Both the position numbers and the translations under genes were made by a program. Under the pieces are notes generated by a model that searched no databases, had not been told where the DNA came from, and saw nothing but the letters and a program-made list of their open reading frames with translations. A stretch of DNA of 35,509 nucleotides, taken from positions 1-35,509 of the forward strand of contig CAKVCK010000031.1 of assembly GCA_934725575.1 (NCBI GenBank), given 5' to 3'. This document shows positions 7,858-15,726 of the stretch, one piece after another. This stretch comes from an uncultured Bacteroidales bacterium (GTDB taxonomy: Bacteria; Bacteroidota; Bacteroidia; Bacteroidales; UBA932). Each line of letters opens with the position of its first letter. The stretch's first letter is position 1.

Positions 7858-8325
7858 ATGGAATATCTGTCTAAGGAACGCTACGACCAGATTGTCGCGG
7901 AACTCAATCATCTTATTGATGTTGAATATCCTCGGATCAAGGAGGATCTGTCGGATGCACGCGCGCAGGGGGATCTGAGCGAAAACGCCGAGTATCGCTC
8001 GGCGAGAAGGGCGCAGGCCAAGGCCATCAGCAGGATACGTTTCCTGCAGAAGGTCCTGCAATATTCAAGGATCATCGACACATCCGCATTGCCGAAAGAT
8101 CAGATTTCATTGCTCAGCAAGGTGGAGTTCACGAATATGGCCTCCAACGCCAGAATGACATATACCATCGTGAGCCCGCACGAGATGAACCTTGAGGAAG
8201 GCAAGATCTCCTGCAAGTCCCCGATTGGTGCGGCCTTGATGGGGCGGAAAGCGGGTGAGATCGTGGATGTCCAGGCTCCGTCCGGGACTTTTCAGATCAG
8301 GATTGAGAGCGTGTCGGTAGGATAA
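7858..8325 (+). CDS. greA: GreA/GreB-type transcription elongation factor
   Basis: 155 aa, the full family length. An N-terminal antiparallel coiled coil (residues 1-~75) carries the tip motif GDLSENAEY with the two acidic residues (D39, E42) that reach into the RNA polymerase secondary channel. The C-terminal FKBP-like domain (~80-155) ends in SPIGAALMGRKAGEIVDV, the family hallmark. It stimulates cleavage of backtracked RNA so that stalled polymerase can resume. The gene is single, with its own promoter box at 7826 and a weak terminator at 8390-8411. GreA and GreB are hard to separate from sequence alone; GreA is the usual Bacteroidetes annotation. Confidence 0.93.
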   Translation: MEYLSKERYDQIVAELNHLIDVEYPRIKEDLSDARAQGDLSENAEYRSARRAQAKAISRIRFLQKVLQYSRIIDTSALPKDQISLLSKVEFTNMASNARMTYTIVSPHEMNLEEGKISCKSPIGAALMGRKAGEIVDVQAPSGTFQIRIESVSVG

Positions 8326-8329
8326 CGCC

Positions 8330-8371
8330 GTTCCGATGAGGACACCGGAACAGTTCCTATGAAGACACGGG
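8330..8371 (+). repeat. Imperfect 23-nt direct repeat after greA
   Basis: GTTCCGATGAGGACACCGG (8330-8348) recurs as GTTCCTATGAAGACACGGG (8353-8371), 16 of 19 identical. It lies in the greA 3' region. No function is evident. Confidence 0.4.
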
Positions 8372-8389
8372 TACGGCAAAGTCAGGAAG

Positions 8390-8411
8390 AAGGGTCAGCT
8401 CACCCTTTTTT
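8390..8411 (+). terminator. Short hairpin with T-run after greA
   Basis: The 6-bp stem AAGGGT/ACCCTT (8390-8395, 8402-8407) is followed by a run of T to 8411. The 3' half overlaps the last codons of the convergent alkD-like gene. Confidence 0.5.
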
Positions 8412-9107
8412 CAGAAGATAATGCTTACGCAGAGGCTCGGGAAACTTCTCGATGGAGTAACGGAGCATCGTGCGGGGCATTGAGGTGGCATATTCATCAA
8501 GGAAAAGTTCCAGACGGCGTTGGTCCCGCTTGCCCGCCTCACGCAGCATCCAGCCTATCGCCTTGTGCATCAGGTCGTGAGGGTGGCGCATCAGTTTGAC
8601 CGCCAAGGCATACGTGTCATCCTGCTCCCCAGCCCTTATCAGCGTCATAGTCGAGACGACGGCTATCCTCTGGTCCCAAAGCAAGTCGCTCCCGGCCAAA
8701 GAATACAGCAGTTTCCGCTCGGGAATATTCCTAAGAAGGTATCCTCCGACAATCGCCGGGGCCGACAGGTCCACAAGGTCCCAATTATTGATCGCGGCCG
8801 TGTTGGAAAGGTAGAAATCCAGCACCTCCTTCGGAACGGATTTCCGGCATTGGAGCACGAGTATCAGCAGCCCGCAAAGCCGGACCTCGTGCCACGGGGA
8901 CTCCAACAACTCACGGATCTCAGGCAAAGACGCATCCATATGCTTTCGGGCGACGCCCCTGACATCCGGCACCACAACCCCAAGAAAGCGATCCCCATCA
9001 CCATATTCGCCGGGACCGCACTTGAAAAAACGTGGCAGCATCACCCGTTTCTCCTCCGAATGAAGAGCGTCAAGCTCCGCTGTCACGTTATCACAAAACA
9101 TTGACAT
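8400..9107 (-). CDS. AlkD-family DNA alkylation repair protein (HEAT-like repeats)
   Basis: 235 aa, an all-helical ALK/HEAT-repeat protein of the AlkD/AlkC family. The recognisable segments are FKCGPGEYGDGDRFLGV near the start and INNWDLVDLSAP in the middle, the latter containing the conserved NNWD. It continues through KAIGWMLREAGKRD. AlkD-type glycosylases remove positively charged alkylated bases (3mA, 7mG) from DNA without base flipping. The protein is cytoplasmic. It is a single leftward gene, convergent with greA; its stop codon lies inside the greA terminator hairpin. The family is certain; glycosylase activity is inferred, since some family members are inactive. Confidence 0.9.
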   Translation of the reverse strand: MSMFCDNVTAELDALHSEEKRVMLPRFFKCGPGEYGDGDRFLGVVVPDVRGVARKHMDASLPEIRELLESPWHEVRLCGLLILVLQCRKSVPKEVLDFYLSNTAAINNWDLVDLSAPAIVGGYLLRNIPERKLLYSLAGSDLLWDQRIAVVSTMTLIRAGEQDDTYALAVKLMRHPHDLMHKAIGWMLREAGKRDQRRLELFLDEYATSMPRTMLRYSIEKFPEPLRKHYLLKKG

Positions 9108-9146
9108 CCAATCTTCTGGTTTATCCGAATAACTTAGAGAACTCTT

Positions 9147-10310
9147 CTAACTCATATTCTTGCCGTGGCAGTTGCGGTAGGAGAGGTGGCTGCCGCAGGG
9201 ACAAGGGGCGTCCGGCGGGGTCGGAGGGACGAAGAGGCCCAGAATCGGGTTCTTCTTGATCATAGCCTGGATCGGGTCATCCTCGGTCTGAAGGACGACT
9301 TTCAGGCAGTTCTTCTCGTTGGAAGAGTAGCCTTTCAGCAGCCACTTCGGGAGGGTGTTGGCATAGGCGGCGACGATCTCCATACATTCGTCGTAGTCCT
9401 CGAAGGTCTCGATGTCCTCCTGCTTGCGGGATACGCTTGCGAATATGGCCTCGGTCGTGTCGTTCTTCCCGATCATCTGGGCGTTCATCCAAATGTCGTG
9501 CTCCTCACGGACCAAGTCCTCGCCGGCATATCCCAGATTGCCAAGCATCTCGACCAGCCTCCGGCCTTCCTTTGAATCCAGGCCATAGACAAAGTACGGA
9601 GAACCGGCGCCGGCCTTAAGGGCATCCTCCGGAGTGAACTGACGCAAGGACTCTATCCCGGCATATTCCTTTCTGCGGTTAAGGATGTCATCAGGATCGA
9701 ATATATTCGGAGCGCACATATACCGTTCGCCGTCGGAATCAACCCTACAGAGCTTCATAACCGGGCTCTCGTACACCATATTCGTGAAATATTCGATGCT
9801 GTGCCTGCCGGACCATTCCCAGTAGTCCAGCATCTTGTCGAAAAACTCATCGACTGTCATTATGCCGTAGAGGCATAGATAGCCCAGCGCGGCCTGCTCC
9901 GTCTCGAAAAGGCCGCTTTCCGCGCCTTCCTTCAGAACATTGTCGATGTGGGGAGCGACCACGTCATAGAATTCCTTGGGGATCCACACCTCCCTGAAAT
10001 TCTCGTCGGTGGTGTCGGAGCCGAGCAGCTTTATTGTCTCAAGCACGGACGGGAAATCCGGATAGTCCAAGTAAAGCGGAACTCCGGGGCCGGCTTCAAT
10101 CAAACGTTTGAGAAGCCGAAGATCCCTTTCAAGCATTCTACCCAGCCATTCCGCCGGCCTTTCGATTATGTATGCGCCAAGCCTGTCCACAAACTCATTC
10201 TTGCGGACCTTAGTCGGGACATCGGCGCCGAAATACTGGCGGATGTCCTCCAACTCGACTCTTGGAAAACTTTCAAGAGCCTTGAATATGACGTTACGCT
10301 TCTGTTTCAT
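9147..10310 (-). CDS. SEC-C-motif protein of unknown function
   Basis: 387 aa from the ATG at 10310 (MKQKRNVIFK). A longer open frame upstream only reads through the tRNA-Ala gene and is rejected. The body (residues 1-~360) is helical, without a family I can name. The C-terminus ends in a SEC-C zinc motif, PCPCGSHLSYRNCHGK (CxC...CH), as found on SecA tails and many otherwise unknown proteins, where it binds zinc and often ribosomes or nucleic acid. It begins 40 nt after the tRNA-Ala 3' end on the same strand with no terminator in between, so it may ride on the tRNA promoter. It is a complete gene. Confidence 0.8.
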   Translation of the reverse strand: MKQKRNVIFKALESFPRVELEDIRQYFGADVPTKVRKNEFVDRLGAYIIERPAEWLGRMLERDLRLLKRLIEAGPGVPLYLDYPDFPSVLETIKLLGSDTTDENFREVWIPKEFYDVVAPHIDNVLKEGAESGLFETEQAALGYLCLYGIMTVDEFFDKMLDYWEWSGRHSIEYFTNMVYESPVMKLCRVDSDGERYMCAPNIFDPDDILNRRKEYAGIESLRQFTPEDALKAGAGSPYFVYGLDSKEGRRLVEMLGNLGYAGEDLVREEHDIWMNAQMIGKNDTTEAIFASVSRKQEDIETFEDYDECMEIVAAYANTLPKWLLKGYSSNEKNCLKVVLQTEDDPIQAMIKKNPILGLFVPPTPPDAPCPCGSHLSYRNCHGKNMS

Positions 10311-10350
10311 AACGAAAGAAGTGCTTGAATAAACTTGTTCAACGGGGAAG

Positions 10351-10423
10351 TGGAGCATAGGAGAATCGAACTCCTGACCTTTTGAATGCCATTCAAACGC
10401 TCTACCAACTGAGCTAATACCCC
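10351..10423 (-). tRNA. tRNA-Ala (anticodon GGC)
   Basis: A 73-nt cloverleaf on the minus strand: acceptor GGGGTAT/ATGCTCC, D arm with AGCTCAGTTGGTAGAGC, anticodon stem TTTGA/TCAAA with loop ATGGCAT (anticodon GGC), and T arm containing GTTCGATTC. The acceptor pair 3-70 is G-U, the alanine identity element. The discriminator is A, and CCA is not encoded. A good promoter lies just upstream (10434-10464). Confidence 0.97.
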
Positions 10424-10433
10424 ATTGGGATTG

Positions 10434-10464
10434 CAAAGATAGACAAAATCTTTCAATCCGCAAA
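10434..10464 (-). promoter_or_regulatory. tRNA-Ala promoter (-33 TTTG, -7 TATCTTTG)
   Basis: On the minus strand TTTG (10461-10464) and TATCTTTG (10434-10441) are 19 nt apart, a full match to the Bacteroidetes consensus. The -7 box ends 10 nt before the tRNA 5' end. Confidence 0.75.
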
Positions 10465-10605
10465 TTTTTCATCGCGATTGGTGAATATTTTTTTCACATC
10501 GGTACAAATCCGGCAATCGCAAAGCAAATATTAGCGGCTACTGAACATCTAAATAAGCTTAAAAAAATAAATAGGTAAAGATTTGGCGGTATTTTCGAGG
10601 ATAGA

Positions 10606-10658
10606 TGTCTTTTGGAAGAAGGAGTGTGCTGGTGGCACATGACTGATGAGAAAAGACA
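10606..10658. other. Nested inverted repeat (possible structured RNA or protein site)
   Basis: The outer arms TGTCTTTT (10606-10613) and AAAAGACA (10651-10658) enclose an inner hairpin TGTGC/GCACA (10625-10629, 10635-10639). No promoter clearly drives it. The function is unknown. Confidence 0.25.
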
Positions 10659-10729
10659 CATAGACCGAAAAGACAATCAAAGATTACCAAGTTATTTTTT
10701 AAGGATTACTAAATATTCATAAGATTTAT

Positions 10730-10737
10730 TATTTTTG
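10730..10737 (+). promoter_or_regulatory. Sulfatase -7 promoter box (TATTTTTG)
   Basis: A perfect TAnnTTTG match lies 64 nt before the sulfatase ATG. The leader it would produce contains the palindrome at 10749-10762. Confidence 0.5.
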
Positions 10738-10748
10738 TCAGATTGCTG

Positions 10749-10762
10749 TGTGGTTAACCACA
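10749..10762. promoter_or_regulatory. 14-bp palindrome TGTGGTTAACCACA in the sulfatase leader
   Basis: A perfect palindrome just downstream of the -7 box. Its position suits a repressor operator for the sulfatase gene. The regulator is unknown. Confidence 0.4.
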
Positions 10763-10801
10763 ACCACGCTGTTCAAAAGATCACTAAATTCATGAATATA
10801 G

Positions 10802-12385
10802 ATGGATAACGGAAAGAAACTGATGACCTTGGCGGCGGCCGCGATGTCGGTGTGCGGGTGCGCCAAGAATGATGTCCAGAAACCAAACGTGGTGTTCCTG
10901 CTGTTCGATGACCTCGGTTACGGAGACCTGGGATGCTACGGCCAGGAAAAGATCGAGACCCCGAACATTGACGCTCTGGCATCGCAGGGGCTGCTTTTCA
11001 CGGACATGTACACGGCGGCTCCCTTGTCGTCACCGTCAAGATGCTGTCTTCTTACCGGCAAGCACATGGGACACAGCCAGATACGCAACAACGAGGAGCA
11101 TTATGTACCGACCGACAGCCTTGGATGGAACGGCGTGTTCCTGAATCCTGAGGAGCAGGGACAGTTCCCGCTGGAGGAAGGCACGAAGACCATAGCGACG
11201 ATGATGCAGTCAGCCGGCTACAAAACGGCCATGGTCGGAAAATGGGGACTCGGATTCCCGAAAAGCGCATCGCTTCCGAACACTATGGGGTTCGACTATT
11301 TCTACGGGTTCAACTGTCAGGCACTCGCCCACTCCTACTACCCTGTCAAACTGTGGGAGAATGGTGTAGAAGTCGAGACCGGCAACGAGCTCGTGGTCCA
11401 AGGCTGCAAGTTCCCGGACAATCTGGACAAATACGACGTGAACAACTATGCCCAATACGGAGGGGAACATTACAGCTGCGACCTGATGTACGACAAAATG
11501 GTCAAGTTCGTGGAGGACAACGCTTCCTCGCCGTTCTTCGTGATGTGGACCACAACCGTGCCGCACAGCGCCGTGCAGGCCCCACTGGACGAGGTGATGC
11601 ACTATGTGGACAAACTCGGGGACGAGGAGCCGTGCACGGATCCCGGGATGTACCTCCCGAACAGGTACCCGCACGCCACCTACGCAGCGATGGTCACCCA
11701 CATCGACAAGCAGGTGGGAGACCTTGTGCAAAAACTGAAGGATCTGGGAATATGGGAGAACACGATATTCATTGTCACTTCCGACAACGGCCCGGCAAGC
11801 AACGGCAACTCGCCGATGGAATATTTCCGCAGCGGCGGTCCGTTCAAATGCGGCAAAGGCTGGGGCAAGTCTTCGCTGCACGAGGGTGGCATCAGGATGC
11901 CCTTCGTCCTGCGTTGGGGCGAAGGGAAGCAATGTGAGAAGATCGGGCATATCTCCAGTTTCGCCGACATCATGCCGACGCTTGCCGAAATCGCCGGGGT
12001 CGAAGCACCTGAGAATGACGGTGTCTCATTCGCTCCCACAGTCCTGTCGCAAACCACCGGCGGAAAGCGGTACAGCCATGCGAGCGGCATCAAGGCCGGA
12101 GAGCAGAAGGAGCATGAATATCTCTACTGGGAGTTCCCGGGGTCGAAAGGCTGGGTGGCCGTGCGCATTGGGGACTGGAAGGGCATCGTACGCAAGGTGC
12201 TGAAAGGGAACACTGAGATGGAGCTTTACAATCTGAAAGACGATCCTCGCGAGTCAAAGGATGTGGCTTCGGAGCATCCGGAGATCGTGAAAGAGATGTG
12301 GAAGGCGGTCAAGGAAAGCCATCGGGAGGCCAATCCGGACGTGCCTAAGTTCAACATGGAGATCAATTATCCGGACTCTCTGTAG
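10802..12385 (+). CDS. Ser-type sulfatase, predicted lipoprotein (S1 family)
   Basis: 527 aa. The N-terminus has a hydrophobic stretch and the lipobox-like SVCGC with Cys20, so export and lipidation are likely. The alkaline-phosphatase-fold sulfatase core follows: metal motif FLLFDDLGYGDLGCYG (33-48), active-site motif S76-S-P-S-R80 whose Ser76 would become formylglycine, GKWGLG, PHSAVQAPLDE, TSDNGP, and KCGKGWGKSSLHEGGIRMP. A Ser at this position (not Cys) implies activation by a radical-SAM anSME, which is not in the window. It probably removes sulfate from host or dietary glycans in the periplasm or at the cell surface; the exact substrate cannot be read. It is a single gene with its own promoter box and a strong terminator. 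Confidence 0.93.
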   Translation: MDNGKKLMTLAAAAMSVCGCAKNDVQKPNVVFLLFDDLGYGDLGCYGQEKIETPNIDALASQGLLFTDMYTAAPLSSPSRCCLLTGKHMGHSQIRNNEEHYVPTDSLGWNGVFLNPEEQGQFPLEEGTKTIATMMQSAGYKTAMVGKWGLGFPKSASLPNTMGFDYFYGFNCQALAHSYYPVKLWENGVEVETGNELVVQGCKFPDNLDKYDVNNYAQYGGEHYSCDLMYDKMVKFVEDNASSPFFVMWTTTVPHSAVQAPLDEVMHYVDKLGDEEPCTDPGMYLPNRYPHATYAAMVTHIDKQVGDLVQKLKDLGIWENTIFIVTSDNGPASNGNSPMEYFRSGGPFKCGKGWGKSSLHEGGIRMPFVLRWGEGKQCEKIGHISSFADIMPTLAEIAGVEAPENDGVSFAPTVLSQTTGGKRYSHASGIKAGEQKEHEYLYWEFPGSKGWVAVRIGDWKGIVRKVLKGNTEMELYNLKDDPRESKDVASEHPEIVKEMWKAVKESHREANPDVPKFNMEINYPDSL

Positions 12386-12400
12386 CAATCCGGAAAAACG

Positions 12401-12440
12401 GAACGAGGGCTGGCCGTTGGATTTCGGCCAGCCCTCGTTC
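12401..12440. terminator. Strong bidirectional terminator between sulfatase and gcvPB
   Basis: A perfect 16-bp stem (12401-12416 with 12425-12440, beginning GAACGAGGGCTGG) and an 8-nt loop, between two convergent genes. There is no long T-run on either side, but the stem is very stable. Confidence 0.8.
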
Positions 12441-12454
12441 ATATTCAAAGGCGG

Positions 12455-13987
12455 TTATCGCTCGTCCTGAAACTTGAGGATCGGCTGGCGAGCGGCCGTG
12501 GTCTCGTCCGGACGGGTGATCGGAGCGTTGTGAGGGGCGCTCTTAAGCATCGCCGGATCCTCCGCGGCCTCAAGGGCGATCTTCTTCATCACCTCGATGA
12601 AAGCGTCCAAAGTCTCGATCGACTCAGTCTCCGTAGGCTCAATCATAATGGCCTGGTGGAAGAGCAGAGGGAAGTAGATCGTCGGAGCGTGGAAACCGAA
12701 GTCAAGAAGCCTCTTGGCGACATCCAGTGTCGTGGCTCCTTCTCTCTCAACGGTTCCGTCCGCGGTCTTCCTTGAGCCGTCGTTCACAAGGCCGTCATAG
12801 ACGAACTCGTGCTTGCAGACGGTCGGGATAGGAAGCTTGTAGTACTCCTTGAGGCTCTCCTTGATATAGTTTGCCCCGAGGGTGGCGTACTTGCCGACCA
12901 ACTTGACGTTCTCACGACCGAGCGAGAGGATGTAGGCGTAGGCCCTCAGGATCACACCGAAGTTACCCAGAAATCCTGACACCTCACCGGCGGTCTTTCC
13001 GCAGTCCAGTGAATTCTTGTCAGTGTCGCTCTTGCCAACACCGGCGCGTCCACGTACCTTGAACTGGCCATATTCATCCTTGACCACCTTAGGGACAGGC
13101 AGGTAAGGGACCAGTTTCTCGCAGACTCCGACCGGGCCCGAGCCAGGACCGCCGCCACCGTGAGGGGTGGAGAACGACTTGTGCAGGTTCAGGTGAAGGA
13201 TGTCGAATCCCATATCACCTGGACGTGCGACACCGATGAGCGGGTTCATATTCGCTCCATCATAGTAGAGAAGGCCTCCGCATCCGTGGATGAGGGCGGC
13301 GATCTCCTCGATGTCTTTCTCGAAGAGTCCGAGGGTGTTAGGGTTCGTCATCATAATGCCGGCGATGTCGTCACCAAGCAACGGCTTGAGGTCGTTCACG
13401 TCCACAAGGCCGTCAGCCTTTGACTTAACGACAACCACCTCCAGACCGCAGACGGCGGCGCTGGCAGGATTCGTTCCGTGCGCGCTGTCCGGCACGATAA
13501 CCTTTGTCCTCTTCAGATCACCGTTGAGGATGTGGTACTGACGCATTATCATCAGACCGGTCAGCTCACCGTGGGCACCGGCGCAAGGGTTGAACGTGAA
13601 GTGGGCCATTCCCGTGATCGCGGACAAGGCCTTGTCCATATTATAGTAAACCTCCAGAGCGCCCTGAACCGTGGACGCAGGCTGCAACGGGTGCAGTCCG
13701 AGGAAGCCCTTCATTCCGGCGATCTCCTCGTTGATCTTCGGGTTGTACTTCATCGTGCAGCTTCCCAGAGGATAGAATCCGGTGTCCACACCGAAATTCA
13801 TCTGGGAAAGATTCGTGTAGTGGCGCACGACATCAACCTCGCTCACCTGAGGAAGTCCTACGGTCTCAGACCTTCTGAGTGCGGCCGGAATCTCGTCAGT
13901 GGTGGAAGTCCACTCGTTCTTTCCGAGCGAATAGCCGACTCTTCCCTCTTTGGAGAGTTCGAAAATAAGCTTATCGTAATATTTCAT
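12455..13987 (-). CDS. gcvPB: Glycine dehydrogenase (decarboxylating) subunit 2, P-protein beta
   Basis: 510 aa, the C-terminal half of the split P-protein. The PLP lysine is K270, in LHLNLHKSFSTPHGGGG, followed by the glycine-rich PGSGPVG loop. GFYPLGSCTMKYNPK near residue 70 is a further family signature. With GcvPA it decarboxylates glycine and passes the aminomethyl group to lipoyl-GcvH in the cytoplasm. It is the last gene of the gcvT-gcvH-gcvPA-gcvPB unit, starting 5 nt after gcvPA, and is followed by the strong terminator at 12401. It looks complete. Confidence 0.97.
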   Translation of the reverse strand: MKYYDKLIFELSKEGRVGYSLGKNEWTSTTDEIPAALRRSETVGLPQVSEVDVVRHYTNLSQMNFGVDTGFYPLGSCTMKYNPKINEEIAGMKGFLGLHPLQPASTVQGALEVYYNMDKALSAITGMAHFTFNPCAGAHGELTGLMIMRQYHILNGDLKRTKVIVPDSAHGTNPASAAVCGLEVVVVKSKADGLVDVNDLKPLLGDDIAGIMMTNPNTLGLFEKDIEEIAALIHGCGGLLYYDGANMNPLIGVARPGDMGFDILHLNLHKSFSTPHGGGGPGSGPVGVCEKLVPYLPVPKVVKDEYGQFKVRGRAGVGKSDTDKNSLDCGKTAGEVSGFLGNFGVILRAYAYILSLGRENVKLVGKYATLGANYIKESLKEYYKLPIPTVCKHEFVYDGLVNDGSRKTADGTVEREGATTLDVAKRLLDFGFHAPTIYFPLLFHQAIMIEPTETESIETLDAFIEVMKKIALEAAEDPAMLKSAPHNAPITRPDETTAARQPILKFQDER

Positions 13988-13992
13988 ACTCC

Positions 13993-15318
13993 TTAGGCCT
14001 CCTTCACCAACGCGACGAGAGCGTCAATCTCAGCTTTCGTCCTTCTTTCAGTAGCACAAAAACTTACATAACCTTCCTCTGTCTCAAGGGCAGCGAAGAA
14101 TCCACCGTCGTGCAGCTTGATGTGCAGTCTCTCGACAGGCATCAACGGCTTGAGCACGAACTCATTGAGGAACGGTTTGTCGAACACCTCAGCGAATTTG
14201 CCGGTCTTGAGAAGCTCATCGTGGAGATAATGGGCGGCGGCATAAGAGCGGTCGTTGACCTCCTTGAGGCCTTTCGGTCCCATAAGCGACATATAGACAG
14301 TCACATAAAGGGCCATAAGGCTTTCGTTGGAGCAGATGTTGGACGTGGCCTTCTCACGGCGGATATGCTGCTCGCGGGCCTGAAGGGTCAGGCAGAAGCA
14401 ACGGCGGCCTTCCGTGTCACGGGTCTCACCAACGATTCTTCCAGGGAGCTTGCGGACATATTCCTTTCTGCAGGCCATAAAGCCCACATAAGGGCCGCCG
14501 AAACTCATCGGGATGCCAAGGCTCTGGCCATCGCCCACAGCGATGTCAGCGCCCCACTCGGCAGGAGTCTTCAGCACCGCGAGAGCGGAAGGGTCGCAAT
14601 ATTCAATGAATATTCCGCCTTCCTCGTGGATGGCCTCAGCGAAGCCGGTCAAGTCCTCTACGATGCCATAACGGTTGATCGAAGGGACGATGACTCCGGC
14701 GACATCGTTCTTGGCGAGCTCGGCCTTGACGCTTTCCAGACAAGTCTGGCCGTCTTTGCAAGGAACGAGTGCCAGTTCGGAGCCGTGGTAGCTTGAATAT
14801 GTCTGGATGGTCTTGATGACGTTAGGAAGCAGGGAGGATGAAACCAGCACCCTTGACTTGCGCTTCGTGCAGGTCGGAGCCATCCTCACAGCCTCCGCTG
14901 CCGCGGTCGGGCCATCGTACATCGAAGCGTTGCTGATGTCAAGTCCGGTCAGCGCGCAGATCATACTCTGGTACTCGAATATGTACCTGAGGGTTCCCTG
15001 CGAGATCTCGGCCTGATAAGGAGTGTATGCCGTCAGGAACTCCGAACGGGAGGTGATGTACGGCACGACGGACGGTGTGTAATGATCGTAAGCACCCTGG
15101 CCGACGAACACCTTCAGCTTCTCGTCCTTCTTGTCCAGAGACTCGAAGAAATCTCTGACTTCCTGCTCGGACATTGCCTCCGGCAGGTCATATTCACCCT
15201 TGAAGATGACATCCTTCGGGACATCGGAATAGAGGTCGTCCAGAGACTTCACCCCTATGCGGTCCAACATCGTGCGGACATCATCTTCAGTGTGAGGGAA
15301 ATAAGGGAACGCTGACAT
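13993..15318 (-). CDS. gcvPA: Glycine dehydrogenase (decarboxylating) subunit 1, P-protein alpha
   Basis: 441 aa from the ATG at 15318 (MSAFPYFPHTEDDVRTML), which follows the gcvH stop by 1 nt. An upstream in-frame extension lies inside gcvH and is rejected. Family segments include FVGQGAYDHYTPSVVPYI, TPYQAEISQGTLRYIFEYQS and TREQHIRREKATSNICSNE-like sequence (here QAREQHIRREKATSNICSNE). It is the N-terminal half of the P-protein and pairs with GcvPB. The split form is common in Firmicutes and archaea, while Bacteroides species often carry a fused gcvP. Confidence 0.96.
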   Translation of the reverse strand: MSAFPYFPHTEDDVRTMLDRIGVKSLDDLYSDVPKDVIFKGEYDLPEAMSEQEVRDFFESLDKKDEKLKVFVGQGAYDHYTPSVVPYITSRSEFLTAYTPYQAEISQGTLRYIFEYQSMICALTGLDISNASMYDGPTAAAEAVRMAPTCTKRKSRVLVSSSLLPNVIKTIQTYSSYHGSELALVPCKDGQTCLESVKAELAKNDVAGVIVPSINRYGIVEDLTGFAEAIHEEGGIFIEYCDPSALAVLKTPAEWGADIAVGDGQSLGIPMSFGGPYVGFMACRKEYVRKLPGRIVGETRDTEGRRCFCLTLQAREQHIRREKATSNICSNESLMALYVTVYMSLMGPKGLKEVNDRSYAAAHYLHDELLKTGKFAEVFDKPFLNEFVLKPLMPVERLHIKLHDGGFFAALETEEGYVSFCATERRTKAEIDALVALVKEA

Positions 15319-15319
15319 A

Positions 15320-15700
15320 TTACTTCTCGGTCTGTGCCTTGTAAGCCTCAGCGTCCATAAGCGCGTCAACCTGTGAAGGGTCGCTCATCTCGACCTTGAT
15401 GATCCAAGCCTCGTAAGCGTCCTCGTTGATCTTCTCAGGAGCGTCCTCAAGGTCAGGATTGACCTCGACAACCTTACCGGAAACCGGAGAGAGAAGCTCG
15501 CTGGAAGCCTTCACGCTCTCAAGAGCGCCGAATTCCTCACCGGCCTCAACCTCGTCGTCAACCTCTGGAAGGTCAGCGTAGGTGATGTCGCCAAGTTCCT
15601 TCTGGGCGAAATCAGAAATACCGATGACGGCGATGTTGCCCTCAACCTTTACCCACTCGTGGTCCTCGCTGTAACGGAGGCCTTCTACTACTTTGCTCAT
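15320..15700 (-). CDS. gcvH: Glycine cleavage system H protein (lipoyl carrier)
   Basis: 126 aa, the full length for GcvH. It opens YSEDHEWVKVEG, the family start, and carries the lipoylation lysine K64 in the motif ALESVKASSEL. H protein shuttles the aminomethyl group from the P-protein to GcvT and is reoxidised by lipoamide dehydrogenase (not in the window). It lies between gcvT (26 nt upstream) and gcvPA (1 nt downstream), so the four subunits are made from one message. It looks complete. Confidence 0.98.
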   Translation of the reverse strand: MSKVVEGLRYSEDHEWVKVEGNIAVIGISDFAQKELGDITYADLPEVDDEVEAGEEFGALESVKASSELLSPVSGKVVEVNPDLEDAPEKINEDAYEAWIIKVEMSDPSQVDALMDAEAYKAQTEK

Positions 15701-15726
15701 AATGAATTTGTTATTTTATGAATATA

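Larger units (their letters stand above)
10424..10801. other. 378-bp divergent intergenic region before the sulfatase
   Basis: It contains the tRNA-Ala promoter, a nested stem-loop at 10606-10658, the sulfatase -7 box at 10730 and a 14-bp palindrome at 10749-10762. I saw no credible coding sequence. Confidence 0.7.

Noticed and set aside
10311..10472. N-terminal extension of the SEC-C protein
   Set aside because: The extra 54 residues are a read-through of the tRNA-Ala gene. The ATG at 10310 gives a normal start.
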